64,000 nt of DNA from Stereum hirsutum FP-91666 SS1. Taxonomy: Eukaryota; Basidiomycota; Agaricomycetes; Russulales; Stereaceae. Position numbers and translations under genes: made by a program. This document shows positions 47,107-59,778 of this stretch, piece by piece (the first letter of the stretch is position 1; every line of letters starts with the position of its first letter). The notes under the pieces are model-generated. The model saw only the letters and a program-made list of their open reading frames with translations, was not told the DNA's origin and searched no databases. The stretch is taken from NCBI RefSeq assembly GCF_000264905.1, contig NW_006763131.1:2746708-2810707 (forward strand). Direction: 5' to 3'.

Positions 47107-47484
47107 CTACAGCACGACAACCCTCTTCAGCGCATCGAGCGTCGTATCAGGCGACATGTTGAACGCAAACTTCGCCTGAGGCGCATACTCCCTGACCGCA
47201 TTTATCAACGCCTCAAAAGTGACTGTCTCCTTCGGTGTGCCCCTGACTCCCCATCCAAACATCACCGTCTCCCACTTCTTCTCCTGCAACTTCTGTTTCC
47301 ACTCCTCGAGTGTCGTGTCGAGATCTGTCGTCTCGATGAAGAACCCTTCGATGGGATAGCCTGCTGAGGCGAGCGAGGCGAAGCTGCTGGTTATGGCTGT
47401 TTGTATACGCTCTGGGGTATAACCGGAAGTGGCAATCATGGGGTGGTTCCAGTGAAAGCCTACGCCCAGGATAAGAGGGGCCAT
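47107..47484 (-). CDS. small conserved orphan protein of about 125 residues
   Basis: A single exon from ATG 47484 (MAPLILGVGFHWNHPMIAT) to the stop at 47107-47109. The text predicts an alternating alpha/beta fold: strand LILGVGFHW, helix RIQTAITSSFASLASAG, strand IEGFFIETT, helix LEEWKQKLQEKK, strand ETVMFGWGVRG, helix TFEALINAVREYAPQAK, strand FAFNMSPDT, helix LDALKRVV. This looks like a compact Rossmann-like domain. I have seen similar short basidiomycete proteins with a VRGxPxE motif, but no function is known to me. An upstream in-frame ATG (MGSHLSRPSQHPRQNSS) is less likely because the conserved-looking text begins at 47484. Divergent from Isc1 by about 400 bases. Confidence 0.75.
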   Translation of the reverse strand: MAPLILGVGFHWNHPMIATSGYTPERIQTAITSSFASLASAGYPIEGFFIETTDLDTTLEEWKQKLQEKKWETVMFGWGVRGTPKETVTFEALINAVREYAPQAKFAFNMSPDTTLDALKRVVVL

Positions 47485-47891
47485 TGTTTTTTGTTGGAGG
47501 GTAGGAGAGGAAGAGTTTTGTCGGGGATGCTGTGATGGGCGACTGAGATGTGAACCCATTTCTCTTTGCGGTTCGACATTATATACTAGGCGTAGGGCTC
47601 GTAGCGCAGGTATCGTGTAATCTCTCGGCCTCCGAGCTACTAGGGCCATCAAGTCGATTGAGCGGAGTCCATATTGCGACGACGTTGCTGATTGATCTCA
47701 TGGTCTGTACGTATGCCTTCATAAGGTGAGGAAACGGCGTAGCACAAGCGGTGTGAAGTGCACTACAGAATTGTTGGCAGAGCAAACGGCGAACTCGTTT
47801 TCAAGGCATGGGTCGGAGGACCAGCGCCACGTGGCTCTGTTGTAGTAAATTGTCACCAACGTCGCGTCAAGCTTTCTCTCCGCGCCGTGCA
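47485..47891. other. divergent promoter region, small orphan gene / ISC1
   Basis: About 400 bases between two divergent ATGs. The minus-strand frame in this interval is open in parts but shows no conserved text. Confidence 0.4.
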
Positions 47892-49491
47892 ATGCCTGCA
47901 GAAGCAAGCATGTCTGGCTCGGACTATTCTCAGCTCTCTGTCTTCAGTCTCAATTGCTGGTATGCTCGTCTTGTGCTCATTGGGCTTTCTTTTAGGACTA
48001 ATGCAATTTAAGGGGCTTGAAATATGTCTCGAAAGACCGGTCTGACCGTATATTCGCCATCACCAACTTTCTCTCACAGGCTCAATACGACATTGTCGCC
48101 TTACAAGAGCTATGGGTGTACTCGGATTATGAGCTCGTCCGTACAAGCGTTTCAAAACGGCTGCCACACTCCAAATTCTTCTACAGGTGCGTAATTCTAT
48201 ATTGCCTGTTTTTAACTACCGTCCAAACCGTCTATGCTCTTAGTGGTGCCTTGGGCGCTGGGCTGGCAATCTTCACTCGTTTCCCTATTATCGCGGCTAC
48301 GATACACCCGTATTCTCTGAATGGCTCTCCCATAGATGTTGCCGGAGGCGACTGGTTTGTGGGCAAAGCTGCTGCCAGTGTACTCATCTCGCACCCGATA
48401 CTCGGCCAAGTCCAGATCTTCAACACGCATGTACGTCTTCTTCTTGCTCTGAAGGTTGTCCGGTTCTTAACACAGCGTTCAGCTTTTTGCCAAAGGCGGC
48501 GAGGGAGGCCCTGAACATCACAGAGCACATCGACTGGTGAATGCATGGGAGTTCGCCAAACTCGCCAAACAGTCTGCAGAGCTCGGGCGATACGTTATAG
48601 CGGTAATAGTTCCTGCTTTAATTCACCATGTGACTGACTGACAGGTGACAGCTGGGAGACTTTAACAGCATACCCACAACACTACCAATGACAGTCATAC
48701 GTGACCATGCCGCTCTCCGGGACGCGTGGACCGAAACACACCCTTCGCCCCCTTCCTCGTCTTCTATGCTTTCCCCGTTCGACTGTATTCAAGCCTTCGG
48801 TGTCACCGCCGACTCGCCAATAAATTCTTATTCTGCAGGAAAACCATTGGATGCCTTCGCTCTCGCCGGTCAAGGCAAACGTCTCGACTACGTCTTCTAC
48901 CGCGATCCTCATGTCCCACCAACAGGCGGGTCAAAATCACTCCCACAGCTCAAATGCAGCAACACGCGTGTCATGCTGACTGAGAACGTACCCGGTCGTT
49001 CGTTCTCCTACTCCGACCACTTTGGTCTGGAAGCCCGTTTCGAGATACGACATCCCGAGGCTCAGGATCACACCCTACCTTCCAATCCTTCGCCGTACAC
49101 CTCGGACCTTCCCAGCGTAACCTCTGTGGCAGCAACCTCCACCCCTGGGCCACCTTCCACGCATCTTTCGTCCGATTCCGCCACGACTGTCCTACAAGCA
49201 TTGACGACGTGCTACCGCCACGCACGTGTGCGGTCGCAACAGGAGTTGACAGTGTTCGTGCTGTGCGTCGTTTTACTCGTGGGACTGATAATTGGTTCTG
49301 CGTGGTTGCCACATGCTGCTTACGCCCCAGTGTTCGTGTTTTTGGCGGGGCTTGCTACTTGGTTGGGGACGACAATGCTTTATGTTGGATTTGTGTATGG
49401 GAAATGGGAGATTAATGCATTGATGAACGTGATTGAAGAGTTGGAGCTCTACAGGAAGGGGATGAATGGGGGACTCGCCGGACAGTCATGA
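47892..49491 (+). CDS. ISC1: inositol phosphosphingolipid phospholipase C / neutral sphingomyelinase (Isc1 type)
   Basis: The start is ATG 47892 (MPAEASMSGSDYSQLSVFSL); an in-frame ATG follows at 47910. The endonuclease/exonuclease/phosphatase fold is clear: FSLNCWGLKYVSKDR, then YDIVALQELWVYSDYE (metal-binding Glu), GLAIFTRFPI, the family P-loop-like segment GGDWFVGKAAASV, QVQIFNTHLFAKGGEG, VIALGDFNSIPTTL and RLDYVFYRDP, ending in the catalytic SYSDHFGLEARFEI. Two hydrophobic helices near the C-terminus (TVFVLCVVLLVGLIIGSAWL and VFVFLAGLATWLGTTMLYVG) anchor it in membranes as in yeast Isc1. The enzyme hydrolyses inositol phosphosphingolipids to ceramides and needs magnesium and anionic phospholipids. 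Introns lie near 47941-48012, 48187-48244, 48431-48482 and 48603-48652. The stop is at 49491. Confidence 0.94.
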
Positions 49492-49781
49492 ACTTCTAAT
49501 ATCTTGCCTTATTGGGATTCTCTGGATACATATTACGCACATCTATACTTTTCTCAACATAGGGATTCATATATCCCGTAGCACGTATGGTTGTCGCGCT
49601 CGCTCAAAGTATCGTTGCAAGTTTCATGGAAGGAAGGATTTCCCAAAGCGGCGGCACGCGCCACAGCTCCGGGTTGTCCACGTCGCGTCGACTCGCAGGA
49701 CGCAGTGCTCTGCTCATCATCACAACACACCGGCCAGCTCTCCGTCCCCTCTCCGCCCTTTGCTCAGGCTCCTCTCCCGCC

Positions 49782-52700
49782 ATGTCCCTCACTTATACCA
49801 AGAAGGAGGAGGAGAGCGGTCTTAGCTCATACTACAACAACAAAACGACCATAATCCAGGAAGCACGCGTCTTCAATGAATCTCCCATTAGCCCCCGGAA
49901 ATGCAGAGCATTGCTCACTCGGATCGTGTATTTACTTTATATCGGAGAGACGTTTGGGACTCAGGAGGCTACGACACTGTTCTTCGGGACTACGAAATTG
50001 TTTCAACATAAAGACGTGAGTGAAAGCGGTCTGCTGCAATAGTTCAGTAACTAAAGTTGTTCTGTCGGTCCGTGGACTTGTAGAGTGCGCTCCGGCAGAT
50101 GGTCTACCTCGCCATCAAAGAATTGGCCTTGACGGCTGAGGACGTCATTATGGTGACGAGTAGTATCATGAAGGATATGCAACCCAACTCGGAGGTCATA
50201 TACAGGCCAAATGCCATTCGGGCGTTGTGCCGCATTATCGACGTATGTCCTCCGAATATGCTTCATCTACCTGTCCGTTAAGACTCATACATGTGTATTA
50301 CCATAGCCATCCATGGTCCAGGGTGTTGAACGTTTCTTCAAAGCCGCCATTGTGGACCGCACCCCCTCCATCTCGTCTGCCGCCCTTGTCTCCGCCTACC
50401 ACCTCTTCCCCGCCGCCAAAGACGTCGTGAAACGATGGGTGAACGAAGCACAAGAAGCTGCGAACGCCAAATCCTCGTCTGGGTTCTTTGGTGCATCGGC
50501 GTCCTCTGGTGGATACCTCGGTTTCGGTGGTGCATCGACTCAGAACACCGGGTACTCGCCCATGCCCTCGACGAGTTATATCACGCAGTACCATGCACTT
50601 GGTCTCTTGTACCTCATCCGTCAACAGGACAGGATGGCGATCACAAAAATGATTCAGCAGCTTGGTGGAGGGAAGACTGGGTCTGGGACGGTGCTGAAGA
50701 ACCCGATGGCACTGTGCATGCTTATTCGGTACGCTGCAAAGGTAATGGAAGAGGATCCAAAGTGAGCAACAATATATAACTGTAGACCGTTTCCTCTGAT
50801 CACTGACCATTGTATATAGCGTGCAGAGGCAGATGCTAGAAATACTTGAGGGATGGCTGCGCCACAAAAGTGACATGGTCAACTACGAGGCCGCCCGTGC
50901 TATCTGTGAGATGAGGAACGTCACCCCCGCTCAACTGACGAGACCGATTGCTGGTGAGTAGAAGTGGTACTTCGCAAGATCCGACAGTTCCTTATTCCTT
51001 TCAGTTCTGCAACTCTTCCTCTCCTCCACCAAACCGACGCTCAAATTCGCCGCAACACGCACACTCGCATCTCTCGCTCTTGTTCACCCGGCTAGTGTGG
51101 CGACCTGCAATGTCGACTTGGAGAACCTCATTTCGGACTCGAACAGGAGCGTCGCCACATATGCTATCACGACCCTTCTCAAGGTTCGTTCCTTATATAA
51201 ATCTTCATAGTAGCATCTTTTCAGCTTTCACCTCTTACACCATCCAGACCGGCAATGAAGCCTCCGTCGATCGCCTCATGAAGCAGATCACCGGTTTCAT
51301 GAGCGAAATCTCAGACGAGTTCAAGGTTATCATCGTCGACGCCATCCGTTCTCTCTGCCTCAAATTCCCCACCAAACACATCGCCATGCTCGGTTTCCTC
51401 TCTGGTGTCCTCCGCGATGAAGGTGGCTACGACTTCAAGCGCGCTGTCGTTGAAGCCATCTTCGACATGATCAAGTTCATTGGCGATTGCAAGGAGCAAG
51501 CTCTCTCCCATCTGTGCGAGTTCATCGAAGATTGCGAGTTCACGAAATTGTCGGTTCGCATTCTTCATCTCCTGGGAATCGAGGGGCCCAAGGCGCCACA
51601 GCCGGCGAAGTATATCAGGTTTATTTACAATCGTGTCGTGCTGGAGAACGCGACTGTGCGTGCGGCTGCTGTCGCTAGTTTGGCGAAGTTTGGGATCAGC
51701 GCGGATGATGGGAAGTTGCAGAAGAGTGTAGCTGTCCTCCTGAACCGGTCAGTCTGCTTGGCCGTTAACTCGTCACGTATACGAACTAATCTTCATCTGT
51801 CACAGCTGTCTTGATGACGTTGATGACGAAGTTCGGGACCGCGCCGCTATGTACTTGAAGGTATTGAAGGCTCCTCCATTGGCCGAGACCTATGTGAAGG
51901 ACGGTACGCTATTTTCTGTCTGGTCTCACTCTGACGTCCGCTGATTGTCCACCAGACTCTGTATTTTCCTTGTCTGCCCTCGAGGCAAAGCTGGTGACAT
52001 ATGTCAACGATCCAGAGGCCAGTGAGCAGCCGTTCGACGTCACTTCGATACCAAAAGTCAGTCGTCAACAAGCGGCTCAGGATGCGGCCCGTAAGTTCAT
52101 CTTGTCATACTTCGGGTATCCGGCCTTTCACTTACCCTTGGCTCTCAGGTCCAAGCACATTGGATACCATCGGCGCTCCGACAGCCAAGAAATCCTCGCC
52201 GTCCCCTCCGCCACCTACTGCCGAGGAAACCCAGTCCGCCTACCTTCAACAGCTTGCGGAGGTTCCGGAACTGGAGCCGTACGGACCCGTGCTTCACAGC
52301 AGTGCGAAGCCGGTACAACTCACGGAGAGCGAGACGGAGTACCAGGTGTCGTGTGTCAAGCACATATTCAAGGAGCATGTCGTCTTCCAGGTGAAATATA
52401 TTTATGTTCTACGTCATGTTCGAGCTAATTCTTACTGCTGCCACATTAGTTCAATGTATCGAATACCCTACCAGACACCGTCCTCGAGCAGGTGTCTGTC
52501 ATCATGCAACCATCTGCAGATTCTGGTTTGACAGAAGACTTCATCATCCCGCTCCCATCGCTCGCCGCGACAACTTCACCAGGGATTGTCTATGTCTCCT
52601 TCACACTCGACTCGCCAGAATCGTACACTATGGCTTCCTTCCAATGTATTCTTAAGTTCATCAGCAAGGAGCTTGATCCCTCAACTGGTGAACCAGAAGA

Positions 52701-53206
52701 AGAAGGATACGAGGACGAATATCAGCTCGAAGAGGTTGAACTTGCGGCCGGAGGGGACTACATCATCCCGAGCTATGCCAACTTCTCGTCCGAGTGGGAT
52801 CGTTTGCGGGGAGGCGCGACCGCGACGGAGACGTTCTCGCTTTCCGCAATGGACAGTATCAAAGGTATGCGGCTCTCCTTCTCTCCCTTTCCCCCCTTGT
52901 CGCTTCCCTGCGGTGCGACGGCGATTGACCCAACTGACGCGTGATCTTGTTCGTCTTGTTGTCACAGCCGCGTGTGATTCTATCATCGAGATTCTCAACA
53001 TGGAGCCTCTCGGCGGCTCACAGAATCCCACATCGACGTCGGTGCACACATTGCAGCTCTCCGGGCTCCTCGTGGGCGGAGGGGGTAAGATTTTGGTCCG
53101 GTCGAGGATGACGTTCACGAGAGGACAGGGCGTCACGTTGGAACTGGGCGTGAGGGCGGAAAAACAGGAGGCGTGCGACCTCGTACTCGCTGCCATCGGT
53201 GGTTGA
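49782..53206 (+). CDS. SEC21: coatomer subunit gamma (COPI, Sec21)
   Basis: The start is ATG 49782 ([20 protein letters not shown]). The adaptin-like N-terminal solenoid has [72 protein letters not shown] and [20 protein letters not shown]. Later come [16 protein letters not shown] and [24 protein letters not shown] repeats, [19 protein letters not shown] and [20 protein letters not shown]. The C-terminal appendage (platform and sandwich) starts after a linker, with [23 protein letters not shown] text and [15 protein letters not shown] strands, and ends VLAAIGG at 53206. Gamma-COP is part of the F-subcomplex of coatomer, which sorts Golgi-to-ER cargo with Arf1 and ArfGAP2/3. The length of about 920 residues fits. 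Exons are many, with introns of about 50-60 bases. Confidence 0.95.
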
Positions 53207-53976
53207 TTCAGTTTTATAAGCTTTCGTTGTTGTTGTCGAGGTAGCGCCGTTTTTGTGTATTGGATTTTTGTTTCGTTTGACTATGGTGGACTGTAGCTTA
53301 CCCGTTCTGTCGACGCACGACGCGGTGTGCGCTTATTTGGGAGTAACCACATCTTGGTGATATCCCTGTCAGAGTCGAATGATGATTCGAACCCAAGGAG
53401 AGACAATGGGCGGGGAATGATCAGCGTCAGAGCCCGAGCCCGTCGGGGCAAGGGTGCGATAAGTAGATAAATCCACGGACCTCCACGAGTATGGTCAGAC
53501 GAAAGAGAAGATAAAAGCTGGTCTAGGCTGGGACCGCGGGGATGAGCACACCACTTTTCTGGCCCTACGGATATCCTATCAAGTGGGGGTACAAATGCAT
53601 TTGTGCTGATACGCGCACGAAGTGCCTGTGTCAGCCCGCTGTGACTGACTGGCTTACTTCACTCGAGGACTGTGCTGTGCGCCCGAAAGCTAGCCCAGTA
53701 CCGCGTTACTTATAAAAACCCTGTGAGACCGACGGCCGTGGAACGAAGGAGATGTGTCCCCAGAGTCGCAGTCTTGTGTTTCACTACCCCACAATATTCA
53801 CCTGCTTTGACGCTTGAGCTTGAACGTCCGCCCCATCCGAAACCGACTGGAGCGCTGCTCCGCTCACCGTCCGTAAATATCGCCATCTCGGACCTACGCA
53901 CTCTCCCAACATATTTAGAGGACAAGGCCACCGCAGATCACACTCATAGGGCCCTGTCGACATTATATCTATTATA
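53207..53976. other. intergenic with the PanK promoter
   Basis: About 770 bases. A TATAAAA element lies near 53711, about 265 bases upstream of the pantothenate kinase ATG. No gene or tRNA was found. Confidence 0.45.
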
Positions 53977-55973
53977 ATGGCCTCTCCGCCGCTGCCGAGT
54001 GCGAAGGTCATCCACGTAGACACCCGTGGGGCAGTCATTCTAGAGGAAGAGTCACCCGAGGTTCGTGCGCAAAGCGGTATCTCTCTTTCCTTCGTACGCT
54101 CATTCACGGACACGGCAACATGGAATTCGCTAGACAAGGGACAGTCGAGGAATATATCTTCCCAACTACATCGAACCGGTCTCACATATCGCTGTAGACG
54201 TGAGTTGTATGAGCCATCACACCATCCACGGCGCTAAAGTGATTTCTCGCATTTGCAGATCGGGGGCTCGCTCGCGAAGGTCGTCTATTTCACCCGTTCT
54301 CCTGATCCGCCTTCATCACCTTCTATCGCTGCTACGAACGGAAACACCACGCATAGCAGCGGAGTCTCGAGCCCAGGATGGTCTTCTCCTCCCACATCTG
54401 ATGATGGCCAGCGACAGTCCCCGCCACCACCACCGTTCCCGAAGCAAAATGGAGCGCTTACACCCATGGTCCTCGAAACGACCGCCTCTAACCATCTCCT
54501 GAGCCATTCTCACATTCATAATCATAACACGAACGGCCACGCTCTCGCTGGTATTGACCAACTCATACTCCGCCGCGCTTCATTACAACATTTCCCTGGC
54601 GGGTCCGTGAACTTTGAGCGATACGAGACGGATAACATCGACGAATGTGTCGAGTTCATTCAGGACCTCATCGCACGCTCGGCGAAAGTGAATGGCGTGT
54701 CAATAGAGGAGATGCGGCGGGGCGTGAAGATCATGGCCACGGGAGGGGGCGCGCACAGGTTCTACGAGCTGTTCAGCGAGACGTTGGGCGTCGAAGTGCG
54801 CAGGGAGGACGAGATGGAGTGTTTGATTGAGGGGATGAAGTTCATCACGCTCATTCCTGACGAGGTCTACTTCTTCTCGGACGAGCTCATCCAATCCGTA
54901 ACACATCCTACGACGGGCTCATCCGCGGCGGCGTCGATCTCACCACAACTGTCGAACGGTCCTCCTGCCAAACCATCTGCACCGCTGGAACGACCGAGTC
55001 CGGATCCTCCTAAATATGCAGTGACGTTTCAGACGCATCCGACGCCACAGTTGCCTTGCTTGCTCGTGAATATTGGGTCTGGAGTTTCGGTCATCAAGGT
55101 GGATGAGGATGGGTCGTTCGAGCGTGTGAGCGGGACAAGTTTGGGAGGCGGAACGCTCTGGGGTCTCCTCAGTTTGCTCACGGGAGCGAGGTCATTTGAT
55201 GGTATGTCGGTTTCCTTTCCATATACCGTTTGTTTCTTTTGGCTGGAAACCCCAACGTAACCGTCGATATGACTGATCTGGGATTCGCGTGCGCAGAGAT
55301 GCTGGCGTTTTCGGAACGAGGCGACAATGCGACAGTGGACATGCTCGTGGGAGACATCTACGGGCAAGACTACAGCAAGTTGGGTCTCAAGTCGACGATG
55401 ATCGCGAGTTCGTTCGGGAAGGTGTTCAAGAAGGGGCAGGAGAAGGGGAAGTTCTCTCCCGAGGACATCAGCAAGAGCCTGCTCTACGCGATCTCGAACA
55501 ACATCGGGCAAATTGCGTACGTCTCCATTTCTTTCCTTCTACTTTCGAAGTCCTCGGAATGTGCCGGTAGCTGACGGCGAGGTTGGGATGTGCAGGTTCA
55601 TGAACGCGGAGAAGTATGGGCTGGACAGGATCTACTTTGGTGGTTGCTTTATCCGTGGACACGCAGCGACGATCGCGACGCTCTCGTATGCGATTCGATT
55701 CTGGAGTAAAGGCACGAAGCGGGCGTTGTTCCTCCGGCATGAAGGATTCCTGTGCGTTCATGTTCTCTCTTGCATTTCTAATCCTCTCACGACATCCATC
55801 TGTCGTTCTCACATCTCGTTCCATTATTCTCATGCTGGCCGATTACCCTCACACACACTACATTTGTACTGACTTTTCTGGCATATCATAACAGCGGTGC
55901 TATCGGCGCCTGGATCAAGAATATTGATGAAGAACATACATCTGAGACATCCTCGGCTTCGGGTGATGCATGA
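53977..55973 (+). CDS. CAB1: pantothenate kinase (eukaryotic PanK type, Cab1)
   Basis: The start is ATG 53977 (MASPPLPSAKVIHVDTRGAV). After a short N-terminal extension the kinase core begins YIEPVSHIAVDIGGSLAKVV with the phosphate-1 loop, split by an intron. An insert rich in Ser, Pro, Asn and His (about 90 residues) follows. Then come FPGGSVNFERYETDNIDECV, GVKIMATGGGAHRFYELFSE, RREDEMECLIEGMKFITLI, PCLLVNIGSGVSVIKVDEDG and VSGTSLGGGTLWGLLSLLTG, and later DNATVDMLVGDIYGQDYSKL. The C-terminal exons have ISNNIGQIAFMNAEKYGLDR, RIYFGGCFIRGHAATIATLS and RALFLRHEGFLGAIGAWIKN-like text, ending at TGA 55973. The enzyme phosphorylates pantothenate with ATP in the first, feedback-controlled step of coenzyme A synthesis. 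Just after the stop the DNA repeats GATGCAT three times. Confidence 0.95.
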
Positions 55974-57948
55974 TGCATGATGCCGCCCGCCCAATGTACA
56001 TGGCAGATGTATCAGCGTACCCATATTCATCAAGAAACGAAACGAAACACATCCAACCGCTGCGCATTCCATCCCTCGACACAAATATCCCACTTCCACC
56101 AACAGCCAGCTTCATCTCTCCCCGCTTTGCTCTGACACCCTCCCGTTGCATATTTCCTCTTCGTTCGTTCGTTCGCCAGGTTGGATATTGGATGCTTTTT
56201 TTCTTATTTATGTCCATCTAGTTCACTTCACTTCAAATTGTCGGATTCATTCCTTCCGAAAGCTGCTGTATCTTTATCTGTATGATAGATCTGACCCCCC
56301 TGTCCCAAGCTGATTGCTGAAGCGCTGATGCCGCACTCTTAAGTTACTTATTTTGCTCCTCATACAGTACGGTACCCTGGAACATCAATAATGCGATGCG
56401 ATGTTGCCCTTGGAGAGTTTCCACCCACTTGGTCTGGTCGCGCCAATTACTCAGTCTAATCATGCAGGGTTGTATACAATGCATACGCATGCGACGCTGA
56501 GTGCGTTCGAGTTGCGGCGACCGTCGTACATACATACATGTTTTTGCTACCAGGACCGACGACGGACGTCGGACGTGCCAGAACAGGTTGAAACTGGTTT
56601 GGGGATCACGCCACTGTGATGCGAGGACATATATCATGGACGGACCTTGTTTAGACCTTGATAAATGGTATGTATAAGTATGCAACTTAGGAGGCTGTAG
56701 GAGAACGTGCCATGTATCTGTAAGTATAGCTGTGGCGAAGCCACTGATCAATGATTAGAAGCGGATAGGTACGGCCATAAATGCTCTGTAAGGCCATGTA
56801 AAGTGTGGCGGTGTGATCCGGGTACGACGTGAAAATAGATTACGACAGATGTGTTTACAGGTTTTACTTACAGCTGTGCACTGCGCCATGCACGCACGAT
56901 GCAGCTGTAATTATGTATCGTATCATATCATGCAAACAGCAGTTGGCAGTGGCTGAAACGACAACTTGTCGTTCGAGCGACGAGGCTAGAACATTTCGCA
57001 TGGGGTGCGGACGACACGGATCTAATCATGCTTTAGTAGTTTTATGTTGTTGGCGAATTTGGTTGATGGGTTTGTTATAGGTGGGTGGGTTACATGCATG
57101 GCGGGCCTTTCGGGCGGGTAGAGACCCGGTTCGGGTGTTGTAAACAGACAATCACAAGTCGGAGAGGGATGAACACAGGGACTGAGAATTTTGAGCGGAG
57201 TGTGAGCTGTCGAGCGCCTGGGGATATGTTCCTTGTGCGAACTCGCACAAGGTGCTCGTATGTTCGGGAAGGCAAAAACACCGAGAGTTTGAAAGACTGG
57301 AAGGAAGCGGGACGAAGAGACAGGGAGGGCACGAAAGGGGGTTGATGAGCAGCGGTGATGGCATGTCATGATGCAAAGAGCATGTAGCGAATGCCGACAT
57401 GACGTTGCCGATTTTGAATATTTGCTGGAGCAAGGCTCAGGAGGGGACCGAAAACCGGACTACTAATGGTTGGGGCAGAAAATTAGAGCAGCTGAGGAGG
57501 AGACGGCGGTGAAGAGGCCGAGAGTGGCTCAGTGGCGTAGCCCGGCCCTGGTTGGCTGACGGAGCGTGAGATCTTGAGATTTAGAGACGCGGCGCGGCTT
57601 GACGACCTCGATGCGGTCATCTGCCACGTGCGAACATGCGACATGTCCCTACAGGCACAAACGCATCCAGTGGCTCAGCGCGGGTGAGTAATGCACGATA
57701 ATGAGGACTAAATAGCGGCGACAATGAATACGACAAGAACAACGGGGAAAAGGAAGGGGATTAATATTGGCGAAGGGCGTGCAGGGCCGGGTGCTGAAGG
57801 GGAATGCAGGATCGGAGCATTTCAGTCAACCATGTAGCACCTCTTATTAGTCAGCACTTCTAATTTACATCGCTCTCACAAAAAACAGCTGCAGCGCTCT
57901 TGTTCGCGTCCGCTCTCTCCCGTCCCTACCACCACCATCTCCCCCCAA
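55974..57948. other. long intergenic region upstream of the homeodomain gene
   Basis: About 2 kb with no supported gene. The left part is the PanK 3' end. A CATACATA/TACATACATG microsatellite lies near 56530 and a TTCG repeat near 56158. The length is unusual for this compact window and fits a regulated promoter for the homeodomain gene. Confidence 0.45.
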
Positions 57949-59778
57949 ATGGACCCCGCCTTTTCGTCCTGGTCCCAGGAGGACTCGATCTCACAAAAGC
58001 AGCAGCAGTCTGACAAGGACAAGCCAAAGAAACCTCGCCATCGTCACTCGGCTCTCCAGCTAGCCGCTCTCAATGAGCTCTTTGACAGAAATGACCACCC
58101 GCCGCTCGACGAGCGCCAGGCTTTGGCAGAGCAGCTCGGAATGTACGTATCCTCTATGTCTCCTCTACCCTAACCTCCCCCCTCACACATATCGTGCTCG
58201 TCGTGCAGGGAGACAAAGACAGTCAATGCCTGGTTTCAGAATAAACGGGCCTCTACTAAAAAGCGCCATCGCGGCGGTCCCGCTCCTACTTCCACCAACC
58301 CAAACCTGGACCTCCCTCCTATATCCGCTATCCTTGCTTCTACTCCCGGCTCCTCATCCTCTGCCCCCTCTCGCTCCCTCGAACGCGACGCTTACGACGC
58401 TGACTTCCACGTACCCACACTGCCCCCACCCCGTATAAACAAGCATTCCGTTCGTCCCCACCAGGTCGTCGTACTAGAGGAGACGCCCAGACAGCACTCT
58501 CCCTTCTATGCCGGCAATGCTGACCACCACCATTCCTTCGACCGAGGCGTAACGCCACCGCCAGTGGATTTGCCAGCTCGCCCTCGTATGCGCATGCGTC
58601 CCTCTTCCCAGCAGACGGACGAACTTCGCAAATTCTATCAGGTGAACCCACACCCAACAAAGGAAGAGCGAGAGGAACTAGGACAACGGATCGGGATGTA
58701 AGTCGATCTTCCCTCGTTCTTCAACGTGATTAGATATGACTCAGCCTCGTGCCATCATGCCACTTTTCCACAGGCGCTACCAGTCCATCACAAATTGGTT
58801 CCAGAATCAGCGAAGTTTAGCCAAGAAGCGCCAGGAGGAGGATGCCGAACTCGAGGCAGAGACCGCACACAAGGAAAAGGCAGAACGCATCTACGCCTCG
58901 TTTCCGCCTGCACACAACCATCCCCCATCGCATCCTTCTCTCGCTGCTTTACTCAACAGGTCAACACGCTCCCCAAGCGCACCACCCTCCAATGCTTCCG
59001 CATCTTCCAGAGCGTCGCCCTATCGCAATCTCCTGCCTTCTCAGCGTCCCCGACGGACTCGGCCGGAGGCCCATCAGCTAGAGGCGCTTCAGAAGCTGTA
59101 CAATCGCACCTCCAACCCTTCCATTGAAGAGCGCAGTGCTTTGGCACTTGAAGTGGGAATGTATGTGTTCAATCATCACGCGGTTTTAGCGCATAAGCGC
59201 CCGTTTTGCTGACCGAGCCACTCCTTGTTTCGCCATTTTTTTTTTCATGTAGGGACCTCGCCAAAGTTACGAACTGGTTCCGCAACATTCGTCAGACCGC
59301 TCGCAAGCGCACACGAAAGCATGGCGATGACGGTGACACCGACAGTCTGCCTCTTGACTCTGCGTCCGTCTCGAGAGCGGCCACACCCTCCTTTTCGTCC
59401 TCGTCGTCCACCGGCATGCGAGACCACGACATGGATACCGACCTCGACGATGGCGATCATCCTATGGACGAGGACGACCGCTACTTGCGCGTACAGCAGC
59501 CCATGCCTGTTCGTGTCCCGAGCAACTCTGATCCCGCCAGCGACGAAGAGGACCACGAACCAAAGACACCTTCGCCCGAGCCTGCTCCAATGCCCGCGCC
59601 GCGATCGTTCACCTCTGTTGCGTACATTCCTCAGCCCATCGAGCGTACACGAGAGCTGCCATTCCACGTCGACCCCGATACCTATGCAAAATTGAAGCAA
59701 CTTCCTGGTCGCGTTTCCGGTGTGGAGGTCGAGGACGCCCTGCTATTGCTCGGCTTCCACCACCATATCGTGCACTAG
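57949..59778 (+). CDS. three-homeodomain transcription factor
   Basis: Four exons, 57949-58142, 58209-58697, 58774-59160 and 59253-59778, give 531 residues. Homeodomain 1 (about residues 26-85) has PRHRHSALQLAALNELFDRN and ends NAWFQNKRASTKKR. Homeodomain 2 (about 189-248) has DELRKFYQVNPHPTKEE and ends ITNWFQNQRSLAKKR. Homeodomain 3 (about 318-377) has RPRRTRPEAHQLEALQKLYN and ends VTNWFRNIRQTARKR. All three keep the WFxN core of the recognition helix. The first two domains have a Ser/Pro/His-rich spacer between them; the tail after the third is acidic and ends LLLLGFHHHIVH. The protein should be a nuclear DNA-binding regulator. Mushroom homeodomain factors control mating type or fruiting-body development, but this is neither HD1 nor HD2 by layout, as there is no partner gene nearby. 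All three introns split the last codon of the Gly-Met before helix 3. Confidence 0.93.

Noticed and set aside
53370..53400. Possible minus-strand tRNA with GGTTCGAATC
   Set aside because: The T-stem does not pair and no cloverleaf can be completed.
57949..59778. Mating-type homeodomain locus (HD1/HD2 pair)
   Set aside because: There is no divergent second homeodomain gene, and three tandem domains do not fit the mating-type proteins.
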